Positions 8,589 to 19,229 of a stretch of DNA of 64,000 nt are shown in pieces. The notes below the pieces were generated by a model. It was not told the DNA's origin, made no database searches, and saw only the letters and a program-made list of their open reading frames with translations. A program made the position numbers and the translations under genes. The DNA is from an uncultured Anaeromassilibacillus sp. (GTDB lineage: Bacteria > Bacillota > Clostridia > Oscillospirales > Acutalibacteraceae). Position 1 is the first letter of the stretch, and each line of letters starts with the position of its first letter. The DNA is taken from positions 124,001 to 188,000 of the forward strand of contig CAKNKY010000001.1 in assembly GCA_930987725.1 (NCBI GenBank), in the 5' to 3' direction.

Positions 8589-10418
8589 TTATACAGTGGC
8601 AGGCATTCCCTGCGCGGCCAGCTCCTCCTCTTCCTCCGGAGTGGGCCTGTACTGAGCCATATAGAGCTTATAGTAATATCCCTGTTTGGCCATCAGTTCA
8701 TCGTGGGAACCGGCTTCCATAATCTTACCGCCGTCGATATACATAATACGCGTGCAGCTGCGGATGGTGGATAGGCGGTGCGCAATGATGAAGGAGGTGC
8801 GGCCTTTCAGCAGCAGGTTGATGCCGCGCTGCAAAAGCTGCTCGGTGGAGGTATCGATGGAGGAAGTTGCCTCATCGAGCACAAGGATTTTAGGATCAGC
8901 CAGCAACGTGCGTGCAAAGGCAATCAGCTGCTTCTGGCCCTGGGACAAGCCGCCGCCTCGCTCCTTAACTTCCGTTTCATAGCCGTTGGGTAACTTGCTG
9001 ATGAACTCATCTGCCTGCAGCAGGCGGGAAACGCGGATGATCTCGTCGTTTGTCGCGTCAAGCTTGCCGTAGCGGATATTATCGGCAATTGTGCCGGAAA
9101 ACACGAAGCTGTCCTGCAGCATGATGCCCATCTGGCTGCGCAGGGAGTGAAGCGTGACGTCCATCACACTGTGGCCGTCGATTGAGACAATGCCCTCGTC
9201 GATGTTATAGAAACGGCTGATGAGGTTGACGATCGTCGTCTTGCCGGCGCCTGTAGGGCCAACAATGGCAATGCTCTCGCCCGGTTCCGCCACAAAGCTC
9301 ACATCGTGCAGGATCTTCTGGCCGGGTTCATAGCCGAAGCTTACATGATCAAACACCACGCGGCCGGTGATCGGCGGCAGCTCGATAGCGCCGGGGCAAT
9401 CCTCGATGACAGGGGGTTCGTTCATCGTCTCAAAGATACGCTCCAGGTACGCCATGGCATCCACAAATTTGTTGTAGATATTCGCCAGGTTCACAATCGG
9501 CTGCCAGAAACGGGACGCATAGGTGCCCATGGCAAGCAACACGCCGAAGGATGCCATAGGATGCAGGAAATAGGCGCCCACAATGTAGACAAGCGAAAAC
9601 ACGATCTGCGAGATCGTCTCGGTGGTGAACCACACGGAGTTGGAGATATAGATGGCGTGCATCCAGGCACGGTACCGCTCAGCGATCAGGCGATCGAGGA
9701 TGCCGAGGTTCGTCTCCTGGCGGTTGAAGGCCTGCGTGACCTTTACGCCCTCAATGGACTCCTGCACATACGCGTTCAGGTTGGAGTTTTTATTGGAGAT
9801 CACCTGATAGGCGCGGCGCTGCTTCGGCTTGATGATTAGGATAAAGACAATCAGCACCGGCAGGCCGGCCGTGGTGACGGCCGCAAGCGGCACGCTCACC
9901 TGGAACATGAAGAAGATGATAAAGATGATGTTGATGATCTCGATGATGAAGTCGAGCAGGCCGTTCGAGAGCACGTCCGACACGTTGTTCACGTAGTGCA
10001 CGATGCGCACCAGAATCTTTCCATGCGGCCTGTTATCATAATAGGAGAACGGCAGGACCTGGAGATGCGCAAAGAGATCCTGACGGATGTCATGCACCAT
10101 GGTCTGCGACGCCTGTGCGACAATGACACGGCGGATGGCTGTAAACAGCACATTGACAAGGATCGTGACACCCAGCAGGAGCGAGAGACGGATGAGTTCA
10201 TCCATCTTCCCCTGCGGGATGGAGTTATCCATGGCATAGGAGACGATCATGGGGCCGGTGAGGCCGATGACACTGCCGACGCCGCTGAGCAGCAGGGCGG
10301 CGAGCATCTTGCCCTTGCACCGCATGACATACACCATAACCTTTTTCAGGTTTTTAAAATTTAGGGGTTCTTCCAGGGTTTCGTCCACATCAAACCGGTT
10401 ACGCGCCAATCGATTCAC
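8589..10418 (-). CDS. Heterodimeric ABC exporter, subunit with the catalytic NBD
   Basis: A 609-residue fused membrane/ATPase half-transporter with about six helices (residues 40-330) and one nucleotide-binding domain. Walker A is GPTGAGKTT, Walker B ILVLDEATSSID with the catalytic Glu, and the switch His is present (IIAHRLSTI), but the signature is LSQGQ rather than LSGGQ. This is the partner pattern of TM287/288- and BmrCD-like asymmetric drug or lipid exporters. It starts with GTG at 10418, overlapping the end of the preceding half-transporter by 20 bp. The substrate is not predictable. Confidence 0.9.
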   Translation of the reverse strand: MNRLARNRFDVDETLEEPLNFKNLKKVMVYVMRCKGKMLAALLLSGVGSVIGLTGPMIVSYAMDNSIPQGKMDELIRLSLLLGVTILVNVLFTAIRRVIVAQASQTMVHDIRQDLFAHLQVLPFSYYDNRPHGKILVRIVHYVNNVSDVLSNGLLDFIIEIINIIFIIFFMFQVSVPLAAVTTAGLPVLIVFILIIKPKQRRAYQVISNKNSNLNAYVQESIEGVKVTQAFNRQETNLGILDRLIAERYRAWMHAIYISNSVWFTTETISQIVFSLVYIVGAYFLHPMASFGVLLAMGTYASRFWQPIVNLANIYNKFVDAMAYLERIFETMNEPPVIEDCPGAIELPPITGRVVFDHVSFGYEPGQKILHDVSFVAEPGESIAIVGPTGAGKTTIVNLISRFYNIDEGIVSIDGHSVMDVTLHSLRSQMGIMLQDSFVFSGTIADNIRYGKLDATNDEIIRVSRLLQADEFISKLPNGYETEVKERGGGLSQGQKQLIAFARTLLADPKILVLDEATSSIDTSTEQLLQRGINLLLKGRTSFIIAHRLSTIRSCTRIMYIDGGKIMEAGSHDELMAKQGYYYKLYMAQYRPTPEEEEELAAQGMPATV

Positions 10419-12144
10419 CCTCTTCCTTGCTGTTCTGAATCGCCCAGATATGGCGGTAGAAGCCCTTGTTCTTCAGCAGTTCGCGGTGCGTGCCGCTCTC
10501 CACAATCCTGCCGCGATCGAGCACGAGAATGAGATCCGCATCCTCAATAGAGGAAACACGCTGCGCAATGATAATCTTCGTGCAGGGGAAGTCCAGGTTG
10601 CGGAGCTGCTCCTGCAGGTACTTTTCCGTTTCCATATCGACGGCGGAGGTCGTGTCGTCGAGGATCAGCACGGCAGGCCGGATGGCGAGGGCGCGCGCCA
10701 GCGAAATGCGCTGCTTCTGGCCGCCGGAAAGACCGACGCCGCGCTCGCCGACAAGCGTATCGTAGCCGTCTTCCATTTTGCGGATGAATTCATCCGCATC
10801 CGCGGTGCGGGCATACTTCTGCACATCCTCAAACGGCATATCGGGATCGCCATAGGCAATGTTCGAATCCACCGTATCGGAGAAAAGGAATACATCCTGC
10901 ATGGCCACACCGATGTGGCGGCGCAATGCCTTGAGCGTGTAGCTCTGCACCGGTTCACCGTCGAGCAGGACATCGCCGGAAGTGGGATCGTTGATGCGCG
11001 TGAGCATGCCGACAAGCGTCGTCTTGCCGGAGCCGGTTGTCCCGATGATGCCGAGCGTCTCGCCCGGCTTCACATGGAAGCTGATGTCGTCCAGAATGGT
11101 GGCGCCGTCAATCGTGAGCGTCACATTGCGGTATTCCACATCGCCCTGCGGGCGGACGCCGGGATCGCGCGCCATGTAGCGATCCGCAATCGTGGGCTGT
11201 GCATAGAAGATTTCGATGATCATCTGGCACGAGGCAAAGAAACGCTGGACATCGTTGATCAGCATGCCCAGGTTGCGCAGCGGATTGGCAAGCGCCCAGG
11301 TGAGCGAGGAAAACGCCAGGATTTCGCCTGCCGTGATCTTGCCCTGCATCATGAAGATGCCGCCGACAAGCAATGTCGTGACGGTGAGGGATTGGGAAAG
11401 CAGATCGATAATCGGATTGAACTTGGCGCCCACATAAGCCGTCTTCAGGTTCATTTTCCGGTAATCCTCGTTCTTTTCCTCGAACTTCTGGTTTTCATAT
11501 TCCTCCCGGGCAAACGCTTTCACCACGCGGTTGCCCTCAATGTTCTCCTGCGCAACGGTATTCAGGCTGGAAAGCTTCTGGCGCAGCTGCACGAACATCG
11601 GATGGATCACCTTGGAGAAAAACCGGGTCACAATCAAAATGAACGGCGTGATGGCTGCAAGGCACAGCATGAGTTCCACATTGACACAGCCCAGATAGAT
11701 GAGGGCCGCCGCGAACGTGACAATGGAATCCACCGTGCTGTAGGAGATCCACGCCAGAGCGTGACGGATCAGATCGAGGTCGTTTGTCATACGCGTCATG
11801 AGATCGCCGGTGCGAATCGAATGGAAATAGCGGGCGTCCTCGTTCTGCAGAACATTGAACATTTTCCTGCGCAGGCCGTTGAACGTGCACTGGCTGCTCT
11901 TTTCCAGCAGGACCACCATCACATACCGCAGGATCAGCCGCACCATCTGCACCACCATCATGAGGCCGAGAAGCGGCAGCAGCATGGAGGTGTCCTGCGG
12001 CGTGATGACGTCGTCAATCAGTTTTTGGGAAAGCATGGGGTTTACAACAAGGATGGCGGATGTCACCGCAGAGAGAACCATCGCGATGACAAACAGGTTT
12101 CTTTTTTCCCCCATGTACTTCCAAAGCCATTTGATTCGGAACAT
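10399..12144 (-). CDS. Heterodimeric ABC exporter, subunit with the degenerate NBD
   Basis: A 581-residue half-transporter, first gene of the pair. Walker A GTTGSGKTT and signature LSGGQ are canonical, but Walker B reads VLILDDTTSAVD (Asp in place of the catalytic Glu) and the switch region reads IIIAQRVSSI (Gln in place of His). Its own ATP site should therefore be non-hydrolytic, complemented by the second subunit. The frame opens 30 codons earlier; the ATG at 12144 has AGGAGGGGG 6 nt upstream and fits the family. Promoter at 12261-12289. Confidence 0.9.
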   Translation of the reverse strand: MFRIKWLWKYMGEKRNLFVIAMVLSAVTSAILVVNPMLSQKLIDDVITPQDTSMLLPLLGLMMVVQMVRLILRYVMVVLLEKSSQCTFNGLRRKMFNVLQNEDARYFHSIRTGDLMTRMTNDLDLIRHALAWISYSTVDSIVTFAAALIYLGCVNVELMLCLAAITPFILIVTRFFSKVIHPMFVQLRQKLSSLNTVAQENIEGNRVVKAFAREEYENQKFEEKNEDYRKMNLKTAYVGAKFNPIIDLLSQSLTVTTLLVGGIFMMQGKITAGEILAFSSLTWALANPLRNLGMLINDVQRFFASCQMIIEIFYAQPTIADRYMARDPGVRPQGDVEYRNVTLTIDGATILDDISFHVKPGETLGIIGTTGSGKTTLVGMLTRINDPTSGDVLLDGEPVQSYTLKALRRHIGVAMQDVFLFSDTVDSNIAYGDPDMPFEDVQKYARTADADEFIRKMEDGYDTLVGERGVGLSGGQKQRISLARALAIRPAVLILDDTTSAVDMETEKYLQEQLRNLDFPCTKIIIAQRVSSIEDADLILVLDRGRIVESGTHRELLKNKGFYRHIWAIQNSKEEGESIGA

Positions 12145-12260
12145 ATCTTCCCCCTCCTGTTCCGGTTTGAAAGTTGTTTCTGTTCTTTTCGGGCAACCCG
12201 AAAAGGGTGTGAAAACAGCCTCCTTCCCCCGCAAAAATAAGCTCCCAAAGTTCTTCGGAA

Positions 12261-12289
12261 AGTATAACTCGCACCTTTCAAAACCGCAA
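12261..12289 (-). promoter_or_regulatory. ABC exporter operon promoter
   Basis: Minus-strand TTGCGG, 17 nt, TATACT. Predicted start near 12254, leaving a leader of about 110 nt before the ATG at 12144. Confidence 0.65.
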
Positions 12290-12460
12290 GCCGATTTCGG
12301 CGGCTTAACGTCCCATTCTTTCGTGTTTTCTTCATTTTTCTTTGATTTTCATTCAATTAAAGAAAATCAAGCTGTGAGACAGACAAATTTGACTCCCTTT
12401 TCTGTCGCAACATGCACTAAGAAACAGGATTCTTTCTTGTTATTATGCTCCTTTCCTGCG

Positions 12461-12734
12461 TACCCTCAGGGAATAAGGGCCAAAGCGGTTTTCCGGGGTT
12501 GGGCGCGCCCCCGGCTGCGTTTTCCTCCTTGTCTTCCGGGAAGGAAGGCTGCGTCATCAGCCTTGCCGGAAACCCGCCCGAATCACGGAAAACTCCGAAG
12601 GACCGGACGGGAGGGAAAAACTGGGGCTGGAAAGACCGCGGGACGAAGGCAGGCTCGCGCCTGCCGAGGACGAGAACGCATCCATCGCCTGTTTTCGCCC
12701 CGTCCGGCGCTTTCCCCCTTGCCCACTGAGGGTA
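12461..12734. mobile_element. MITE-like non-autonomous element (IS630/Tc1-type ends)
   Basis: The ends are inverted copies: TACCCTCAG at 12461-12469 and CTGAGGGTA at 12726-12734 match perfectly over 9 bp. Aligned inward over 27 bp, about 21 positions agree (both continue to AAAGCG). Each end abuts a TA dinucleotide, the target duplicated by IS630/Tc1-family transposases. No transposase is encoded. Other genomic copies would be needed to prove mobility. Confidence 0.45.
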
Positions 12735-12755
12735 TAAATAAATGCTGAAGCAAAC

Positions 12756-12806
12756 AAAAAGGCATGGGTTTCACTCGCCCTTCAGACGAAGAAACCCATA
12801 CCTTTT
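12756..12806. terminator. Terminator downstream of the MATE gene
   Basis: AAGGCATGGGTTTC pairs with GAAACCCATACCTT (one G-U) around an 18-nt loop. On the minus strand it is followed by TTTTTGTTT, matching the MATE gene that ends 126 bp upstream; TTTTCT on the plus strand could also work. Confidence 0.75.
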
Positions 12807-12931
12807 CTAGACTAACGACCGGGAAAACAGAAGAGCCACACAGGCCAACTGTTTTTCTCAACCTCCGTTCAATATACAATATTATAAGGGGAAGAAAGCC
12901 GCGGCTGTTGGCCGCGCTGCAGCGAAAAGAA

Positions 12932-14293
12932 TTACGACGTGCGGTCCGGGCGATAAAACTGCGCCTTTGCGCGAACCAACACCACTGCGGAAAGCAGGGC
13001 TGCCAACAGCGCCGTCACGGCAAAATTGAGCCACACGCCCGTGAGGCCGAGCGGCCAGAGTGCCGCGAGAAGAATCACGGGAAAGATAAGAGCTGTGGAA
13101 ACCGAGATGAGCGACGCAGGAAGCGGCTTTTCCACTGCCAGCATGCAGCTCTGCACTGCAAAGGACAGCCAGCGTGTTATATAGGTCAGGGCGAAGAGCC
13201 GGAGCGCGCCCACCGCCATATCAAGGACATCGGGTGTGGGTGCGGAGACGAAAAGGCGCGTGATCTGCTCCGGGAAGCAGGAAATCACAACAAACGCCGC
13301 CGCGGAAATCACAAAAGCCGCCACAAAGCAGCAGCGCTCAATGGCCCGCACGCGAGAGTATTTTTCCGCCCCCCAGTTGTACCCCACGGCAGGCTGGAGG
13401 GAATCACACGTGCCATAGAGAAGCGGCTGCACAAATCCATCAGCAAACATAAGAATACCATACACGGAGACGGCCGTCTCGCCGCCCAGGCGCACCAGAA
13501 TCAGATTGAGCAGGATGGAGGTGATGCGGCCCGCTATGTTGTTGAGAAAATTCGGGCTGCCGCAGGCAAGGATCTGCCGAACCATGCGCATATGAAAGTG
13601 CGGCCGGCAAAAGTGCAGCACGGCTTTGCCGCGGAAAAACGGCGTAAACGCAATCAGCGCACAGACAAACATGCCGGAACAGGTGGCAAGAGCCGCGCCC
13701 CAAATGCCGAAATGAAACACGCCGAGGAAGAGAAATTCCAACACGCCGCTCAGCAAGGACATGAAGATATTGAGGAGCATGCTGCCGCGGATGTAGCCGC
13801 TGATGCGCATGAAGTTATCGACAGCGAAAATGATAGTAGTGACAGGGGAACTGAGCGCATACACGCGCAGATACTGTACCGACAGATCTGCAAAAGCCCC
13901 TTCCGCACCCATCAGGCGGATGAGGGCAGGCGCCGCACCATAGAGCGCACTGCCAACCACCACGCCGGCCGCCACAATCATCAGGCAGGCGCAGGTGAAC
14001 AGGTTGCTGGCTTCTTCCCTCTCCCCCTTGCCCAGACAGATGGAGATCGGAACGGCGGAGCCGACGCCGATGAGATCTGCAAGAGCAAAATTGATGATCA
14101 CAAACGGCATGGCAAGGTTGAGCGAAGCAAATGCGGTGGCGCCCAAATACTGGCCGACAAAAACGCCGTCCAGCGTTTGATACAGGGCAGAAGCCAGCAT
14201 GCTGATGGCGCCGGGCAGAGAAGCCAGAAAGAAGAGTTTCACCGGCGGCGTTTTGGAAAACAGTGCGGAGGAATTCATAAAAGTTGTCTTCAT
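12932..14293 (-). CDS. MATE family Na+/H+-coupled multidrug exporter
   Basis: A 453-residue inner-membrane protein with twelve hydrophobic segments in two six-helix halves. The opening, PVKLFFLASLPGAISMLAS…YQTLDGVFVGQYLG, has the shape of MATE helices 1-2, and the second half repeats it (…ILACGSPNFLNNIAGRI). It should export cationic drugs or metabolites. The ATG at 14293 is almost on top of its AGGAAAGG site, and a second ATG at 14278 is possible. The upstream frame is open but not family-like. It lies 203 bp downstream of a MarR gene on the same strand, which suggests that regulator controls it. Confidence 0.88.
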   Translation of the reverse strand: MKTTFMNSSALFSKTPPVKLFFLASLPGAISMLASALYQTLDGVFVGQYLGATAFASLNLAMPFVIINFALADLIGVGSAVPISICLGKGEREEASNLFTCACLMIVAAGVVVGSALYGAAPALIRLMGAEGAFADLSVQYLRVYALSSPVTTIIFAVDNFMRISGYIRGSMLLNIFMSLLSGVLEFLFLGVFHFGIWGAALATCSGMFVCALIAFTPFFRGKAVLHFCRPHFHMRMVRQILACGSPNFLNNIAGRITSILLNLILVRLGGETAVSVYGILMFADGFVQPLLYGTCDSLQPAVGYNWGAEKYSRVRAIERCCFVAAFVISAAAFVVISCFPEQITRLFVSAPTPDVLDMAVGALRLFALTYITRWLSFAVQSCMLAVEKPLPASLISVSTALIFPVILLAALWPLGLTGVWLNFAVTALLAALLSAVVLVRAKAQFYRPDRTS

Positions 14294-14496
14294 CCTTTCC
14301 TGAAAAATAGCGGCAGGGCAAACGTTCAGCGAGAACGGCTCTCCTATGGAAATCTTTCCGAAAGATTTGGGGAGGCATTCCGGAGCACCAAGGGCAGAAC
14401 TGCAGCGGCACTGGAAACTGCTTTGCTTTATCGTATGCCGAGACTGACGCGGCTGCCCGACGCATGCGACATTGCACCGTCTGCCAACGCGTATCT

Positions 14497-14973
14497 TCAA
14501 TTTTCCGGATTATCTTCTCCTTTTTCCCCTGGGAGCAGATGGATCTCATGCCGCAAAAACTTCACATAACGGGCTGTAAGGGCGATGAGCGCTTGGCCTT
14601 CGTCGGGGGAAAGCCACTCGCCGGCACGTATCTCCGCTTCAATGAGCGGGCCAACCACACGGCGCTTGAGCGCTTCCCCCTCCTGTGTGAGGGCAATGCG
14701 CTTGTTTTTCTGACTGCCGGGCATGGGCAAAAGCCGCAGGAGGCCGCCCCGCTCCATAGACTTGAGCGCAGAATTCAGTGTTTGCGGCGCATAATACCAA
14801 ACTGCGCACAGTTCCCGCTGGGTGAGCGTCTCCCCGCTTTCACACAGGGCATACAGCAGCCAGAGCGCCGTATCCGATATGCCGCTCCTTCTGGCATAAG
14901 CGTGATAAAGATCGTCCATCTCGTGGTACAGGCGGTTAAATGCAGCGAGCAGTTCCTGTCTGTTATGTTCCAT
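14497..14973 (-). CDS. MarR family transcriptional regulator
   Basis: 158 residues, with the MarR layout of N-terminal dimer helix, winged helix (TLTQRELCAVWYYAPQTLNSALKSMERGGLLRL region, about 55-90) and wing rich in basic residues (SQKNKRIALT), then C-terminal dimer helices. The ATG at 14973 has AGGAG 7 nt upstream. It precedes the MATE exporter, the classic pairing in which a small phenolic or drug ligand relieves repression. Promoter at 15020-15049. Confidence 0.88.
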   Translation of the reverse strand: MEHNRQELLAAFNRLYHEMDDLYHAYARRSGISDTALWLLYALCESGETLTQRELCAVWYYAPQTLNSALKSMERGGLLRLLPMPGSQKNKRIALTQEGEALKRRVVGPLIEAEIRAGEWLSPDEGQALIALTARYVKFLRHEIHLLPGEKGEDNPEN

Positions 14974-15019
14974 CGTTTCTCTCCTTCGTGCCTCTGAAAA
15001 TAATCCGGAATCGGACAAT

Positions 15020-15049
15020 AGTATATCGCTGTTTTCGAAGGAAAGTCAA
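15020..15049 (-). promoter_or_regulatory. marR promoter
   Basis: Minus-strand TTGACT, 18 nt, TATACT; predicted start near 15013, about 40 nt before the ATG. Confidence 0.7.
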
Positions 15050-15129
15050 CTCCTTTCTTGCATCCTCTCCTATTTTTATATCCCAATGGTTCTTTTTTCA
15101 CACAATATGACAAGTCTCCCCAATAAAAT

Positions 15130-15154
15130 TTGTGAAACAGAATCTGTTGTGAAA
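15130..15154. promoter_or_regulatory. Candidate regulator site upstream of hppA
   Basis: TTGTGAAA occurs twice in direct orientation (15130-15137 and 15147-15154), and between them AACAGAATCTGTT (15136-15148) is a perfect palindrome about its central base. The cluster ends 3 bp before the hppA -35 box. An inverted, imperfect copy (TTTTCACACAA) lies near 15097. The binding protein is unknown. Confidence 0.45.
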
Positions 15155-15157
15155 GAA

Positions 15158-15186
15158 TTGACATTTGATCTGGCGAAGCATATACT
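15158..15186 (+). promoter_or_regulatory. hppA promoter
   Basis: TTGACA at 15158-15163, 17-nt spacer, TATACT at 15181-15186; near consensus. Confidence 0.85.
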
Positions 15187-15192
15187 TGAAAT

Positions 15193-15378
15193 GGAAAAGC
15201 GGCAAAGTCTGCGGTAGGGGGAGGAGTTTCCCTATTGATTCCATGCGCTGCCGGTATGCCCGCGGCACAAATAACTCCGGGAAAACCGGGGATACACTTT
15301 TGTCCGGACAGAACAGAGCCGGCGGGTGGAATCGGACTTTAGGCCTTCCGTATCTTCATTTTATTTAGGAAAGGTTTG
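15193..15378 (+). ncRNA. Structured 5' leader of the membrane pyrophosphatase mRNA
   Basis: About 185 nt between the predicted start site and hppA. Visible hairpins: TAGGG/TCCCTA at 15215-15234, CTCCGG-GAAAA-CCGGGG at 15275-15291, and GTCCG (15302-15306) with CGGAC (15333-15337). The second is followed by ATACACTTTTG, which could act as a weak attenuator. I could not match it to a known riboswitch consensus. Confidence 0.4.
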
Positions 15379-17478
<2,100 letters not shown>

Positions 17479-17541
17479 GAGCGGCACATTGGCTCCCCTG
17501 CAACGGAGATCCTGCGAAGATTCCGGGATGAACGTCTGATC

Positions 17542-17583
17542 AAGGGGCGGCAAGCTGATTGCCGCCCCTTTGATGTTTTTTGT
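17542..17583 (+). terminator. hppA terminator
   Basis: Perfect 12-bp stem AAGGGGCGGCAA / TTGCCGCCCCTT with a 5-nt loop, then TGATG and TTTTTT. Confidence 0.9.
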
Positions 17584-17613
17584 GGGCAGGAGAGGACGCG
17601 GGTTGGATAACTA

Positions 17614-17633
17614 TGATCAATCCCGATTGATCA
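17614..17633. promoter_or_regulatory. Palindrome upstream of the purine permease
   Basis: TGATCAATC and GATTGATCA form a 9-bp inverted repeat separated by 2 nt, about 120 bp before the permease start. It could be an operator. I see neither a convincing promoter beside it nor a purine riboswitch in this leader. Confidence 0.4.
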
Positions 17634-17753
17634 GGATTCTGATTCCACAGCAAAGGAGGGAAAGGGCACATCATCCGCGCCCCGCCGCGCGGGTACGGCA
17701 GCTGCCGGACCGAAACGGCGGGGAAATCACAAAAGAAAGAGAAGGGATATTGA

Positions 17754-19130
17754 ATGGAGCGTTTATTTAAGCTGAAAGAAAACGGCACCACGGTTGGCCG
17801 CGAAGTGGTTGCCGGCCTGACGACATTCTTCGCCATGGCCTACATCATTGTTGTCAACCCGAGCCTGCTGAGCGAATCCGGCATGGAATGGGGCGCTGTT
17901 TTCCTGGCAACCATCATCTCCGCCATCATCGGCACACTGATCATGGGCCTTGTGGCGAACGTGCCGTATGCGCAGGCGCCCGGCATGGGCCTGAACGCCT
18001 TCTTCGTTTACACCGTATGCTTTACGCTGGGTTTCACCTGGCAGCAGGCTCTCTCCATGGTGTTCATCTGCGGCCTGATCAACATTCTGATCACCGTGAC
18101 GAAGATCCGCAAATTCATCATCAAGTCCATTCCCCGCAGCCTGCAGAACGCCATCGGCGGCGGCATCGGCATTTTCGTCGCCTATCTGGGCCTGCTGAAC
18201 GTCGGCATCATTTCCTTTGATTCCGGTGTGCCGGCCCTCGCAACGCTGAACCAGGCTTCACTCGTGCTGTTCATCATCGGCCTGGCCCTCACCATCATCC
18301 TGCTCGTGTGCAAGGTTCCCGGCGCCATCCTGATCGGCATCATCGTGACAACCATTCTGGGCATTCCGATGAACGTCACCACCACCGCCGATACCGTGAG
18401 CTTTGTGGACGCCTGCCAGGCGCTGCCCACCACCTTCGGCGCCATCTTCACGCAGGCCGGCCTCGGTTCCCTGTTTAGCGATGCGGGCAAGCTGCCCCTC
18501 GTGCTGATCACCATCTTCTCCTTCAGCGTGACCGACACGTTTGACACCATCGGCACCTTCATCGGCACGGGCCGCCGCGCCGGCATCTTCAGCGATGAGG
18601 ATGAGAAGACGATGGAGACGAGCGCGGGCTTCAAGTCCAAGATGGACAGAGCTCTGTTTGCAGACGCCACAGCTACCTCCATCGGCGCCATTTTCGGCAC
18701 CTCCAACACCACGACGTACGTTGAAAGCGCCGCCGGTATCGGTGCGGGCGGCCGCACCGGCCTGACGAGCGTGATCGTGGCCTTGTGCTTTGCCGTGAGT
18801 GCCTTCCTTGCCACGTTTGTGAGCGCCGTCCCGTTTGCCGCCACCGCCCCTGCTCTTGTCGTGGTCGGCATCATGATGATTTCCTCCTTCAAAGAGATTG
18901 ACTGGAGCGACTTCAATGAAGCTGTTCCTGCTTTCTTTGCGGGCGTATTTATGGCTCTCTGCTACAGCATTTCCTACGGCATCGCGGCCGGCTTCATCTT
19001 CTACTGCATCACCAAGATCTGCAAGAAGGAAGCCAAGAGCATCCATCCCATTCTCTGGGTTGTCACCGCTCTGTTCATTCTGAACTTCGTGCTGCTTGCT
19101 GTCCTTCCCATGCTGACGCCTGCCGCGTAA
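17754..19130 (+). CDS. Purine permease, AzgA/PbuG-like NCS2 family
   Basis: A 458-residue inner-membrane transporter for hypoxanthine, guanine or adenine. Family features: TVGREVVAGLTTFFAMAY near the start, the NVPYAQAPGMGLNAFF motif (about 65-80), and FSVTDTFDTIGTFIGTGRR (about 255-275) in the second half. GAAGGG lies 7 nt before the ATG at 17754. Flanked by terminators on both sides, so it is its own unit. The purine preference cannot be assigned from sequence alone. Confidence 0.92.
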   Translation: MERLFKLKENGTTVGREVVAGLTTFFAMAYIIVVNPSLLSESGMEWGAVFLATIISAIIGTLIMGLVANVPYAQAPGMGLNAFFVYTVCFTLGFTWQQALSMVFICGLINILITVTKIRKFIIKSIPRSLQNAIGGGIGIFVAYLGLLNVGIISFDSGVPALATLNQASLVLFIIGLALTIILLVCKVPGAILIGIIVTTILGIPMNVTTTADTVSFVDACQALPTTFGAIFTQAGLGSLFSDAGKLPLVLITIFSFSVTDTFDTIGTFIGTGRRAGIFSDEDEKTMETSAGFKSKMDRALFADATATSIGAIFGTSNTTTYVESAAGIGAGGRTGLTSVIVALCFAVSAFLATFVSAVPFAATAPALVVVGIMMISSFKEIDWSDFNEAVPAFFAGVFMALCYSISYGIAAGFIFYCITKICKKEAKSIHPILWVVTALFILNFVLLAVLPMLTPAA

Positions 19131-19160
19131 CGCGCACGTCAACCGGACAGAACGCATACA

Positions 19161-19206
19161 AAAACCGGATTGTCTCCTATGCGGGAGGCAATCCGGTTTT
19201 TTCTTT
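19161..19206. terminator. Bidirectional terminator between the permease and the pdaA-like gene
   Basis: AAAACCGGATTG pairs with CAATCCGGTTTT, with an inner CTCC/GGAG extension, followed by TTTTTTC on the plus strand and TTTTTG on the minus strand. Confidence 0.9.
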
Positions 19207-19229
19207 TTTCCTGTTCCACCTGAACACAA

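Larger units (their letters stand above)
12145..12931. other. Large intergenic region with promoter, MITE-like element and terminator
   Basis: 787 bp without a credible gene. From low to high coordinate it holds the ABC exporter leader and promoter (to 12289), an AT-rich stretch to about 12440, a 274-bp terminal-inverted-repeat element (12461-12734), a terminator hairpin (12756-12806), and about 125 bp downstream of the MATE gene in which I see nothing. Confidence 0.7.
14974..15378. other. Intergenic region with divergent promoters and hppA leader
   Basis: 405 bp. Contains the marR promoter (15020-15049), a cluster of TTGTGAAA half sites with a 13-bp palindrome (15130-15154), the hppA promoter (15158-15186), and a leader of about 185 nt with several hairpins. 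No gene seen. Confidence 0.7.

Noticed and set aside
17584-17753. Purine riboswitch ahead of the purine permease
   Set aside because: None of the conserved purine riboswitch junction segments is present.
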